Below, piece by piece: positions 1-12,169 of a DNA stretch of 64,000 bases. The notes beneath the pieces were generated by a model, which saw nothing but the letters and a program-made list of their open reading frames with translations, had not been told where the DNA came from and did no database searches. The DNA comes from Ramazzottius varieornatus (taxonomy: Eukaryota > Tardigrada > Eutardigrada > Parachela > Ramazzottiidae), in contig BDGG01000009.1 in assembly GCA_001949185.1 (NCBI GenBank), positions 1,793,135 to 1,857,134 of the forward strand. Direction: 5' to 3'. Each line of letters opens with the position of its first letter. Within the stretch, counting starts at the first letter, position 1. A program made the translations under genes and the position numbers.

Positions 1-3000
1 AAATTCTTTCGGGATGCACCTAGAACCGTCCAAAATGTTTGGTGATGATTGGTTAATGTTATACGGTTGGTGATCCTTGCGAGTAAATGCAAGACTTGCC
101 GATTGTTTTTACAGCGAAACTCGTTGAAGGAGCATCTGGAGATGGATTCACAGTGGTCAGTCTCGTCGGATGAGTCTGCAGGACCACAGTCGACCTCTGA
201 AACGAGCATCCGACGATAATGAGCAATTTAAACCCTGCAATAACTAATCTTTAGTACTGTACCTCCATCACAGCGCCAGTCTGCGGGTATGCATAAGCCG
301 GAAATGCGGCAGCGGAAGTCCGATTGCGAACAATTGGTCTTTTGGCACAAGTCCAGTGCTTCGTCCTCTCCGCCTTCGCATTCGGGGTTGCCATCACACT
401 TCCAGCTGGAAGGTATGCAGGAGCCGTCGAGGCACTGGAACGACTCTAAGGGACACTTTGTGGCACAGGCAGACTCGTCAGAGTTGTCGAAACAGTCTAG
501 TTCGCCGTCGCATACCCATCTGCAAATGAGGCTATGAAGAATGCTGAGACAAATACAGCTGGACTTTACGTACATTTTTGGTATACATCCTTGGCCGTTC
601 AGACATCGAAAGCTGTCGCTACTACAGGGCAAGGGTGTGGTCTTTTCCAGGTTGCTGCAGTTTGTCTCATCACTCCAGTCCCCGCAATCGTTATCTACAA
701 ACACAGAACTTGCACTTCATTTTCACTTCCATGTTGACTACACGAACCTGACTTACCTCCGTCGCATTTCCATTCCGGCAGGAAGCTACAAAAGACCTTG
801 AGTTAGGCCAAGCAAATAAAGTCAGAGTGGTCGGTGAAGAGCACTTTTATTCTTACCACATGGCAGAGTTAGGACAGGGAAGCATATCCCTTCCGTCGGG
901 CGTCGTTTCGCACTTCCGGCCCTGGCATCCGACTTCATCACTGAAATCCCCACAGTCTTGTTCCCCTTAAAGACAAAATTCCTTGATGTCTCATTCGTTT
1001 GGAAAGCAGACAAAAAAAGACCAACCGCGACAAATGACTTCAGGCAGATCATTTTCTCTAGTGGCGCACACTTTCGGCACCACGAAGTAGGCAAAGGTGG
1101 GCCATAAGGATAAGGATCAAGGTGAAATCGTTTCGCAGATATTGCTTACCATCGCAGCGGTACTCAGACTTGATGCATTGTCCATTGCTCTTGCATCGGA
1201 ACTCGTTGTCACTGCAGGTGCAGCCAGCTTCATCCGACCCGTCTGAGCAGTCTTGCAGCTTGTTACACCGACCTGCCTCCGATATGCACATTCCGCTGCT
1301 ACAGCGGAACTGCTCTTTGGCACATCCAGGAGCCACGAGCCCGGCTTCGCAGTTGTGTCCATCGGCAAGTAGCTTACGGCTGTTGAAGCATCGACAGGTG
1401 GTCCCTCGGCCATCTTCCGAGGGAAGACATATTTCAGCACAACCACCATGGGACTTGTGGCAGGGGTTCAAAGTGCAGTCTTGACTGCTGTCCGACACGG
1501 CGATGATGCCCATGGGCTGTCGACCCAGGTTCCCCTTGATCTTTGTTACATCTAGACCAGTGTACTTGTTGGCCCGAACTATGGCTCGTAATATCCAGTC
1601 CGTCCAGAAGATGTGCTCGCCGTAAACGGCTAAGGCAAAGGGATGCCGAACACTGTCCCACAACAAAACCTACAAATCGAACAAACTTGAAGAAACTATA
1701 CAGGACCCTTGTCTCAAATGGCGCACGTTATCATTATTTTGGGCTGAAATTGTGCGTCACTTGAAAAGATTATTTAGAGAAGGAACAGACTTTTCGTTCC
1801 GAGCCATCGAAGCGCGCCCGTTCGATCTTGTCCAGCAGAGCATCGGCCCAGAACAAAAACTGACTTCTGTGGTCTATGGTAATTGCATTGGGTGTCTTTA
1901 TGTCTGTGAAGATGATCGTTTCTAAGTTCATCCCATCAAAGCTGGCTCGCTGAATGCATGGACGATCTTTGTTCCAGTTGGTCCAGTATAGCTTCTGTGC
2001 ACAGGCATCCAGCGCCAGGTTGCGCAACTTGTCTCCCGGGTCCAGCTGCAGCACTCGGTACGCAGACTGATGGGCCGACCGCGGACCCGCCAGAATACGG
2101 AAGAGCGAGGCGTTGTTATAACTTGTCCAGTACAGCTCTTGTCTTATGGGATCGAACGCTAACCCTTCCGCCGATCCAACGTCTGATAAGACACAAGTCA
2201 AACGAAATGGAAGCTTAGCGAACAGGCTTTACCACAGCCTTCTGCCAAGTGGCGCACGCTCCGAGCCAATAAAACTGGTAACGTGCGCCACTTGGGAAAA
2301 CAATCAAGCTTGACCAATGGTTTTTCCAAGTGGCACAGGCAGGCAGTCACACTGGAAACTTGCGTCACTTGGGGAAATTACTTTGTTAGGATTTATTTGC
2401 CGAGCTAGTAATATTTTAATGACATCGATGGAAATTTCTTACCGGCAGCGACTGTGCGATAGTCTGTTCCGTTGAAGAGGACGCTGAGAATTTCCCCCTT
2501 CTGAATGTCGCTATAAAAGACTCGTGACGTTGCATAGTCAAAAGCTAGGCCGATGACATTGATCATGGCGGAAGAGTTGTGGAGTTTGGCAATGGGAGTA
2601 TTCTTGTCAGAGTCAAGCAGTAGATGCGCGCTCTCGATACTACGACCTCGAGAGTACAGCAGGAAAGATGTGTGTGCGTCGCAGGAAGTACCGTCAGGTG
2701 ACAGGACACCATGAGCGCAAGCGCACCTTCTGCTACCGTTACCGTAAAAACATAATTCTTCACATCCGCCGTTGTTCTCCGAACAGAGGTTCCGCCCTTT
2801 CTGTCGCTCTTTGCTGAACACTGCTAAATCATTCACCGGCGAGTCAAGACTCTTGCGCATGACTGTCGGTGTTTTCAAGTCGGCCTTGTCAGCTCGGTAG
2901 ATAATGCCTCGCTGAGGAAACCTACGCCACACAATCCATCAATCAAAGGACAAAATCTCGGACCTCAGCAAACAAACTCGAGCAGATTGCTTTTCCGAAG

Positions 3001-6000
3001 TGGCGCACGTTTTCATTGTTATCGGCAAAGAACGTGCGTCACTTGGGGAAAACGATCTGGTCGACTTCGATTGCCCGACTTGCATTTGGTCTATTGTCTG
3101 AGGAGACTTCTTTTACCTGTCGGACCAGTAGAGATGGTCCATGAAGACGACTAGCGAAAGAGGGTCCAGGAGAAACTTGGAGGCTGAGAGGAGGAGTGTA
3201 CGGTTACTAAAATCCAAGTTGGAACGTTCGATCTTGTCCGAGGCGGCATCACACCAGTAAACTTGGTTTTCTTCATAGTCGATGGTGATATCCACTACTC
3301 GCTGTACTTCCTTCAAGGCTATCCGCTGCATACTGTTGAGCGAAAGTCGCTCGATTCTTGCGGTCTTGCTGAGGCCGCCATGGTCGCTCCAGAAAAGGAG
3401 GCCTTTGCCAGGGTGGTGGGCGATGGCTTTGGGCGATTCGATGTTCTCGTGTAGGAGAACATAGCGGGACGAGCCGTTCAGCCTGGCCACCTCGATGGTC
3501 TTGCCCGTAGGGTTGGTCCAATAAATGTTACCAGCCATCCAATCCACCGCCATATTCTCCACCGAAGTCATGTCGTCTTCAACGATAACCTGCCGACCTG
3601 TCAGATCGCGGCGGATACGATTCAACGAGGACGTCTTCGGGTCAACCCAGAATATAAAGGAGCTTTCTGCAAAAGAATCACATCCCTTACACTCGGCTGA
3701 CATCTTTTCCATCTTTGTTTTTCGCAATCTTCTTCGCTATAATTATTACAGATCAATAGTTTTATCAGTCCTATTTTCAAACAAATTTTCTACGTGCATT
3801 TCTATTTCCAGTTCATTTCTTGATGGGATGTCGGCAGCTCACTTGAACATGATGGTTTTTCAAGTAGCGCACAGTTTCGACTAACAAGAATGTAAAAGTG
3901 CGCCACTTGAGATACGGACCATGGTCAAATTTACTGGCGGCAACCCCGCACTCTCTGCTTTTAAATATGATGGCTTACCTGCGTGGAAGTCGAGGGCAGT
4001 TGCCGTCTGGATACGTGAGACTCGGGGAAGTAACTCTTCGGTGTCAGCGGGATCCATTGCTATGCCATGGATCTGCGAGCCACTGGAGTACAGCAAGGTG
4101 GAGTTGAGCGGAAGACAGGACAGCTCATCTTGGGGGTTCAGCACAAAGCCGGCGGTGCAGTTACAGGTCCGCGACATGTTGGGGGTGGGAAGGCACAACT
4201 GTAAGCAGTTTCCGTTGCGGACAGAGCAGGCGTTGGCTCCGCCCTGCACTTGCGGGCTGTACATCTTCAAACTGACCACCGATGGCGTGCTCCTTCTGAT
4301 GACCGAATACGACAAGTTGTGCAGCGTGAGTAAGCCGATACCTGGATCGACATGATCAGCCGCTACCAGCAGCTGACCATCGAAGAAGGCGATGGCCAAG
4401 GGCGACAGGACGTCTTTGGCCTCTATGGCCTGTACAGACTTGCATGGAAACTTGTCTCTTAGATTGATGTCACAGTACTGTATCTTCTCCTGACCCTCAC
4501 TGATCCAGAAAAGGTGTGACTGGTACTGAGGTCCATAACCGAAGCTTAGACTTCGGGGAGTGCGGAAGTGTGCAGTCGTTGATTCGTCAACTGCCATGAC
4601 GCGAGACCTTCCGTTAGTGCTGGACAGCTCGATGCGGTGTTTGCCATGGCCAATGTCCGACCAAGCAATGATACCCAAGACTGGGTTTACAACGATTGAG
4701 ATTGGTGTCTTGATCTCGCTTGTGGTGATTGCTTTGCGGAATTCACCCGACAGAGTACTAACGACGATTTCGCCGGCAGCTGAGGCACCCTCGCTGGCGA
4801 AAGCAATGAAGATGTTGCCTGATATCCAGTCGATGGAGATATCAGTCGGCTTTGGTCCGCCTGCAACACAAAATCCAACTGGTGCTGTAAGATAATCAAT
4901 AAGAATAAATAATACCTTCAATAGTTGGCAGCACGGCAAGCAAAGTCGCCCAGATCGTTTTCCCAGGTGGCGCACGCTTCCAGCCCAAACCAACGACAGC
5001 GTGCGCCACTTAGATTAACAATCTTGTCGAGTTTGATTGTTCCAGCAAGCGACGCCCGTGTCCTGTGATCTGGCTGGCAGCATGCGCCGCTGGCAAAAAC
5101 GATCCGGCCGACCACCCAACTTGCTGGTAATTGCCTTACCTGGTGAGTCAATGACAGTTTCCATCAGCGACCCATTCAGGTTGGCCCGCATAACGGACTT
5201 TGCCTTGGCGTCGACCCAATAGACATATTCCATACGGACATCAACGTCCATCGTAGTGGCGTTCTGGACATTAATGACTGCTGGGATGAAGTTGTGGTGA
5301 GCTTGGTCCAAAGTGACTCCTCGGATCTCCGTTGCCCGAGAAAACAACATGAATGTCCGAAAGGCTACAAGAGCGTAAGACAAAATCCTCATGCCCATGG
5401 AACTTCAAACTTGGCAGGATGATGCTCATCTTACGTTGACACTGCGTTGTACTTCCGGCTGTTAGCTGATAGAGATGAGGGCAACCGCACTGATGCGTCC
5501 CCTTCCGCGAAATTAAGCACAGATGGGAGCAGCCGCCATTTCCGCTTCCACACGGATTGCTCACTGAAACATCATTATTACTTCCCAAGCTGTTCTTTGC
5601 AATACAACTAAGTAAAACCCATTCATCTGACTAACCCTTGGGCTGAATAGATGGATGCATGATGTGCAAGTCAAAGGGCTGGGTGGACACTTGCACGATG
5701 GTTGTCACATCCGAGCCGTTCCATTTGTTTGCCTGGTAGGGGAAAAACCAGACAGAATTAGATACCGAAAATCTATTCTACAAATTTGCGGATTATATTC
5801 AATCAATGATACTTTGTGAACGGAATTGGTCCGCCAATCAGTCCAGTACACATGGGCGTCGTAGACAGCCACAGCAAAGGGATGCTGAAGGAAGTCGCCT
5901 CCACGAAGTACTTCTCGGAGGTCATTACCATGGATCGTCACTGTTTCGATCGCATCAGAGCTGCAGGAGGAAAGGGAAAATAACAATAGATATTACGGAT

Positions 6001-9000
6001 CACAAGCGCTTAACAATGATGAAGTATAGTAGTTACGGACTAGGCATCAATCCAGTATCTAATAAAGGAAAGTAAGGGTATATATTATGGATAATAATTG
6101 ATTAAGTATGTCAATTACGTACAGGCGATGTGGAGAAGGGACAAAATCGATGGCAAGTCCGCTGGAAGAGAAATGCAAATTTGGGGTCACAGATTGCGAT
6201 GGCACAGATTATCGTTAGCTGTAGGCTACTTTACTTTGGCCACTTTCCTCCCTTCACAGCACTGATGTTCACCAAAACTTGCCGCTCTTCCCCGGCCATC
6301 GTGCAACTCTCGATGCGTGGGTAATCGGGATCCCAGTCTGTCCAGAACATCAACCTACGTACAAACTGTGAACTTTTCATTCAGCAAAACTAGGACATAT
6401 TTGGGAAGCCACAAAACGAAACCTGCAAGATCATTATCCCAAGTGGCGCACCATTCCAACTGATTAGCCTGATAACATGAACCACTTGATACAGCGGTCA
6501 ATATTTGATGTTAAAGTGGCGCACGCTTCCAGTTAATACACTAGGAACGTGCGCCAATTGTTACAGCGATCTTGCACATTTCGTTTAGCGGTCACCCACT
6601 TTTATATTACCCTTCTTCCGGGTCCAGAACGATTGCCCTAAAAGAAGAAAAAATGGCATGGAAATATTCCCAGCAATTAGTTTTGTAATATGGAACAAAT
6701 TTCTGCTTGGACATACCGTGGGTTTGTCATGTTGCCGGCCACAACGGTGGAGCGGAATTGGCCATCAAGTCGAGATACTTCGATCTGATCAAGGGTGCTT
6801 TCGACCTACGGGTAAACAAAGGAAGAAGAGGGGCGTTATGTGTGTCGTTCAATCAGCGACTGTATTGATCGCAAGTCCCAACGCGGGATCTAACCCCTAG
6901 AAACCGCCTTAATACCCAATATAAATTCCATCCGATCCAGTCCACGGCGATTCCTTCAGCTGTTGGTAGCGAGTTCTCCACGACGTGTTTGATGCCGAAA
7001 ACTTGAGCTAAAGAAGACACAAGTGGTATTGTTCACAGACACTTCTGGCTTCCGAGTAGAATGCAACCAACCAACCTTGGTCAACAAGGCTCCCAGAATA
7101 TATCCTGTCGTCGACTACGTCGGTCCAAAAAATCTGTAAGGCGCATTAAAATTTAAAAGGTAAATTCACTCCTGCCTTCACTACGCCGAATGGGTAATAC
7201 GGAATATTATAATCATCGGTAGACTGAATACCAATTTTTATTTTTTATTGGGCGTGGTCGATTTACTAATGAGATAAGTCAAGTCGATCTGTATTAAAAC
7301 TTTGTTGATAGGTTTATTAATTTGTCGAATATGGACAAGAAGTGGAAATACCAGATGTTTTCCGTATTCCCCAGCGTCCTGGAGGAAATCGATGGCGATG
7401 GTGTTGCGCAATGAAGGGACGAGAATGGGTTGAATGAGAGGTTGGCTCAAGTCGATCATCCTAATCTCGTGTCGAGATGAGAATATAAGGCTGGCGCTTT
7501 GGTTGTCTGCACAAAGAAAGCCACAGTGATACCAAACGTCAAGTGAGACTAACCGACGGAGAAGGCGGACCCGGCTTACCCGCGGGTAATCACTACGTAC
7601 CCTGACTGTGGCAAGTAAAATGGTCCTCTGCCAATTGGAAGCCCGCATGGCACTCACATCGATATCCGATGGCTTCCGCCGTGCTTTGGCATATCTGGCT
7701 GCACAATCCCCAAGAACCGGCACATCGGTCAGTCTCTAAAACGCAAAACACTTGTTCTCAGTTTGCTTCCTACTTATGGGCTTACGGCCGACTGAACTTG
7801 AGGGTCGACTTACTCGAACAGGTCTTGTTGTCCGCCAAGTTCGGCGAGGATCCTGCCGGACACACACAGGCGAAACTTCCGTCGGGCAACGGATGACACG
7901 TCCCATTGACGCACGGGTTTGGCCAACACTGACCCTTATCTGCAAAGTCGGACAGAAGTTTAGAGCATGTATCGACTTTTGCCCTCATAATGTTTGACAA
8001 AAAATGGTTCAACCAAGAAGATACTGTAGTTCAAAAACTTTCTAGAAAATCCACAAAAGTTTCGGATTGATCAAAGTGGAAATATTTTTCTCCGACGGTT
8101 TTGTGATCCTTTGATCTGCGTAGATAGGTACAGCCTGGCGTGTTTTACGTCTTCAGTGTCAGATAAAGACCGGGTTGTAATAACGAGACAAACTATGATC
8201 AATTTTGCAACAGTAGCTGACTGAGCTTGCTTTAATGGGCTTTTCGCACGTACCACATCCTGGTCCTTCATCCTGGCCAGCGCGGCAGTCGTTTTTCTTG
8301 TCGCAGAAACGACTTAACGTCACGCACTCTTTAACGCTGGCACTGGCATTGCACCAGCGATTAGGATAGTGGCATGTCAACACGCCGGCATCTAGGGAGA
8401 GGAAGTAAGAACATTGTCCTACTCTGCTCTTAACCCCTCATCCATTTCAGCCGCTTTTAGGCCCACAAATAAACGATACCATATCACATTACAATGATGT
8501 ATGCAACCAACTGCAACCGCTGTAAAGTCGTCCGGAAACTAAAAGCCAGTCGGGCAAGGTGACTACATGGGCCACCCTGCCTTCTGCCTCCGCGATGACG
8601 TCATCGCTAAGGCGCGCTACAGGGTGGCCGACTCACTCTTCTTGCCCCGTACTTACCAGTCGGAAGTTCGACCGCATTCTCCTTTTCTTTGCATCTCCCG
8701 TCCGTAAAGGAGCAACGTGGGTTAGCTTTGCAATCGACTTCCGTTGCATTACCGCAATCCATAAACCCTGGGAAGAAAAGACGATGATAAGATGTAGATG
8801 GTCGTTAATGACGTTTACGCTCCCAACATCCAGGCCTATTCATACGTAATTGATGAGCCTGTTATGGTCCTTACCACAGTCGGCCAGTGTGGACAAACAT
8901 CGGCCATCCGGACAGCGAAAATGATCCTTAGCACAGAAGGGATCATTCACTGAAACTGCAGAAATTTATCGTCAGAATCTAAACTAGCTCTTAAATCTTT

Positions 9001-10350
9001 TGGCGGTTATCTCAAATGGCCCATTAATCCGCCTGTCAAACGACGAGCTCGTAGCGTTCTCCATACAACGAGTTGAGTCGTTAACACTAAAAGTTCCGGC
9101 CAGAATACTTCCGTAGTATTTGAAGAAAAGTTCAAAATAGAAAAATGAACAATAAAATACCTGAAATCAAACCCAAACAATAATATCAAAAAAGTTATCA
9201 TAATCGGATGTTGGCAAATGAATGCGCGCAGATCGTCTTCTGAGTGGCGCACGCCTTCAGTCAACAACAACAGAAACGTGCGCCACTGAAAATAACGATG
9301 TGGGTAAATTGATTTCCCACGTCCCAAATGACCAAAGTGACATTCTCAAGAAAAATGAACAAATTACCTAATGAAACTGCACTTTCCGCTATTTGCGAGA
9401 AAAATGAGGTTTGAAATAGTGTGGAGCGAAGTTCAAGTGGCACGTACCGCAGTCAACTTCATCCCGACCGTCGACACAATCGAATATTCCATCGCATCTC
9501 TAACAGCAATTTTTCGATTAAAAAGAGTGGCGGTTTCCGGTTTAAGTGTTAGGGATGGGGAACTACTTTGCTTAGTGGGAAGCAGGAGTTGTTCCTTGTG
9601 TTGGCCGGACAATGGAGCTCGATTGTGGCATGACATGGACTGCTGCAGTTGATATGCCCCACTTCATCACTTCCATCTCGGCAGTGGTTCTGCAAACAAA
9701 GACTTGGATAAATAAACATCAGCGCAACGACGGTAAAAAGCTTTCTGAATTTATAACTCAATCCCATCAGTTGGTCCAAGAAGTAGTAATTCAACTTTCA
9801 GCTTCAACGAGCACTACCGATATCACCTGGCCATCACAGATGAGCTGTAACGGAATGCATTTGCCGTTCTTGCAACGAAATTCCACGATGGTACAAGGAC
9901 GGTTGCCAATGATGGCTACAAGAAAGCACTATATTAAGGGAAGAAATAGGAATGGGCATTGACTGAAGCTTACCACAAATTTCCGGTCTTTCGTCGGCAC
10001 CGGAAGTGCAATCGGCCAGGCCATCGCAAACGAAATCCTTGGGAATGCACTTGGAATCGTCACACAGAAACTCTGCTTCGCTGCAATTGCTGGTTGGGAT
10101 AGAGGCGGTGCTGGAACCTGCCAAAGAGAAGTCCTTGTAATGGTTAAATGCTCAAGCAAGGTGGCCATTGGTCAAGCCTGGAGATAATTATCCATAGTGA
10201 ATTTGCTACATAATGGTAACCGATATGGATATGCTTTCACGCTTGAGTGAATGCAAAAGTACTACCTGTGGTTTGTGCTGCAGCGGTTTTGATATCCACA
10301 ACTAGCATGGCAGCGATCAGTAACAGTAACAAGTGCCGCCAGAAAATCAT
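1..10350 (-). CDS. LDL receptor-related protein, LRP1/LRP2 type (5' part; C-terminus outside window)
   Basis: Giant endocytic receptor of the plasma membrane. The start is the ATG at 10350, opening a signal peptide ([18 protein letters not shown]) in an exon ending at 10266 with a GT donor. Reading leftwards: LDLa modules at 9974-10117 ([13 protein letters not shown]), about 9830-9913, 9560-9700, 9440-9500, 8877-8958, 8650-8770 and 8240-8395; EGF at about 7795-7950; YWTD propeller blades 7240-5700; EGF 5440-5575; propeller 5400-4270; EGF 4260-4100; propeller 4100-2890 (NIYWTN, LLFWSD); EGF 2815-2690; propeller 2690-1560 (ELYWTS, KLYWTN, IFWTDW); EGF 1520-1330; then at least seven further LDLa modules from 1320 to 100 with C-x-SDE calcium motifs. 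The order LDLa cluster, four EGF-propeller units, second LDLa cluster fits LRP1/LRP2; seven N-terminal LDLa modules lean to LRP2/megalin, but the tail needed to decide lies beyond position 1. About nine palindromic repeats sit in its introns. Confidence 0.88.
1049..1078. repeat. Palindromic repeat family P1, half copy
   Basis: Left arm only (GTGGCGCACACTTTC preceded by CAGATCATTTTC). In an LRP intron; no matching right arm follows. Confidence 0.6.
1714..1764. repeat. P1 palindromic repeat
   Basis: Arms AAATGGCGCACG and TTGTGCGTCACTTG; loop in reverse orientation. LRP intron. Confidence 0.75.
2245..2376. repeat. P1 palindromic repeat, dimer
   Basis: Two cores, starting near 2247 and 2326 (79 bp apart), share one linker arm. 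The second is more diverged. LRP intron. Confidence 0.8.
2967..3075. repeat. P1 palindromic repeat, near full length
   Basis: Outer arm CAGCAAACAAACTCGAGCAG, core 2997-3045, then the inverse arm through GATCTGGTCGACTT. LRP intron. Confidence 0.85.
3861..3912. repeat. P1 palindromic repeat
   Basis: Core CAAGTAGCGCAC ... GTGCGCCACTTG. LRP intron. Confidence 0.8.
4924..5042. repeat. P1 palindromic repeat, full length
   Basis: Begins GTTGGCAGCACGGCAAGC, core 4963-5012, and ends with GTCGAGTTTGATTG. One of the copies that shows the outer end of the element. LRP intron. Confidence 0.85.
6425..6600. repeat. P1 palindromic repeat, dimer
   Basis: Cores at 6439 and 6513 (74 bp apart) with a shared linker; the right arm of the first is worn (CATGAACCACTTG). 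LRP intron. Confidence 0.75.
9215..9310. repeat. P1 palindromic repeat
   Basis: Core 9241-9290, AGTGGCGCACG ... CGTGCGCCACT, loop in forward orientation (GTCAACAACAAC). LRP intron. Confidence 0.82.
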
Positions 10351-12169
10351 GGTGAATGCTGGCTGATATTTAAAGTCAGTGCGGCAAATGCGCGGCGGTA
10401 GGTATATATGGCAGCTGATGGATGAGGGAATACTTGATGTCGCACATCTCCATCTCAAAGATAACTGCGCTTAAATGCCTAATTGGTTGGCCAGCATCGA
10501 CCTCCACATCCAGAAGTAGCAACATACAGTGACAGGCCTTCTCTCCACTCCAGCCGATGGAGCGCTTCTACAAGAGAAGAATGGCAGCAGCGACCTAACT
10601 TAGCAGCTTCTCTTGGGCAGGAGTGCACACACTGACAGATGCATCATAGACTGCATGTGATTGATTTTCCAACACAACCATGCACACATTGACAATGTTA
10701 CAGAAGCCGTAGTAATGAATGGAAGGCATAGAATGCCCTAAATGAAACATATTTCTGGCCGCGCAATTCAATGGGAAGCCATAGGAGCATTCCCTCACAT
10801 CACCAGCAACATAGATCTTGGACCATTTCCACCCCTCTTCCTCTCCATGCCCCATGCAAGCCCCATGATGCAAGCCCCATCCCCTCATCATCAGTCTTGC
10901 TATATATGCATGTCAAATGGGCGTTGATACTTCCTTTCTTTCTACTGTCGGCCACCAATAGCATTTCCTGCAACTAAAGTTCTTTCACTGTAGCACAAAG
11001 TATGGCATATCGCCTTTTCACTTGGCACTGTATGTATGTAAGTGCCCTACCTCAACTGGTACTTTCCTACCTGTTCCTACCTGTTCCTACCTGTTCCTTA
11101 AGTGCAGCAATTTGTCCAAGCTACAGGTGAGCCAGACACAGAGGAAGGCAACTGATAAGAGCCTGGGGCAAAATAGCAACACCTGAAGTTGCGATCTAGC
11201 CCACTTCAATGTCACTTCTGGCTGGCTGGCTAGGCTACCTTTAGGCTGCGACAGAGGCCAGTCTTGTCTGTGCGGTTCCACCTTGGCCATATCACCGTGG
11301 TTTGGACTAAAAGCACAACAAGATTCAGTGTTGAAGAGTGAGCTTCGTGCCGAGGAGGAGAGGAAAGGACTCAAGTTCCGTCGAGGACCTCATGAGATCG
11401 GGTACGCGGGGTGGCGCTGCTGGACTACACCTAAAGTTGCTTCTTCCATCCTTCCCTCGACTTTCTTGTAGAGCATTGGCATTTTTGCCAGACGATGCGC
11501 CCATTGTCTGAAAAGAAAAAGCCAAAGTATTTAGAACATCGGACGTCGATATTTTGACAAGTGGCATAGATGGTGGAACTAGTGCACTGTGCGCACTGTT
11601 GGTATACAGCTTGTCAGAATAATTTACGACTTGGACACTCTTGTGGCCAACACCATCATCGGAATAAGCAGTTACAGCTCTCTAAGGTGCCTACATCATG
11701 TTCTGCTAATTGCAAATGATCAAGAAGGAAGCTTGAATGGAGGCGGTTAAGCGTCGCAACCGTGACTCTAGGTCCACCGTTCCGCTGTGACGTCAGAGTG
11801 GCCAAATTCCTACAGGACCTGCACAATGTAGGCTCAAAGACACAGCCAAGCATCTAATGAATACTGGATCACCCATCCAGCCAGCATATCATCCTCTCAT
11901 AAGCGGGCAAGACTTGGTTGAGGGCTCTACTTCCGCTCCTGATCCTGGGAACGTCAAGGAAGGCCCAAGGCTTGTGCAAGGCCTGGGGCCAGACTTTGGC
12001 TGGTTGCTGCGCGACAGGCGTTCCGCCGCCTTTACCGTACCCACAGCTCTCGAGTGTCCGGACATCCAGTGCAAAAAGGGATGGATGGCGTGCTGAAAAG
12101 ACTGTGTGTGTAGGTGCTGCTGTCAGCCTGCGCCTGCCTGCCTGCCAGACAGCGGAGTAACTTGCCATT
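10351..12169. other. Intergenic region between divergent LRP and TRPC genes
   Basis: About 1.8 kb between two divergently transcribed genes, so it must hold both promoters. I found no convincing coding exon. It contains a short direct repeat (11065-11094). No copy of the palindromic repeat was found here, unlike in the LRP gene beside it. Confidence 0.6.
11065..11094. repeat. Three direct copies of a 10-bp unit
   Basis: The unit TCCTACCTGT occurs three times in a row and a fourth partial copy follows. Short tandem repeat, no function inferred. Confidence 0.8.
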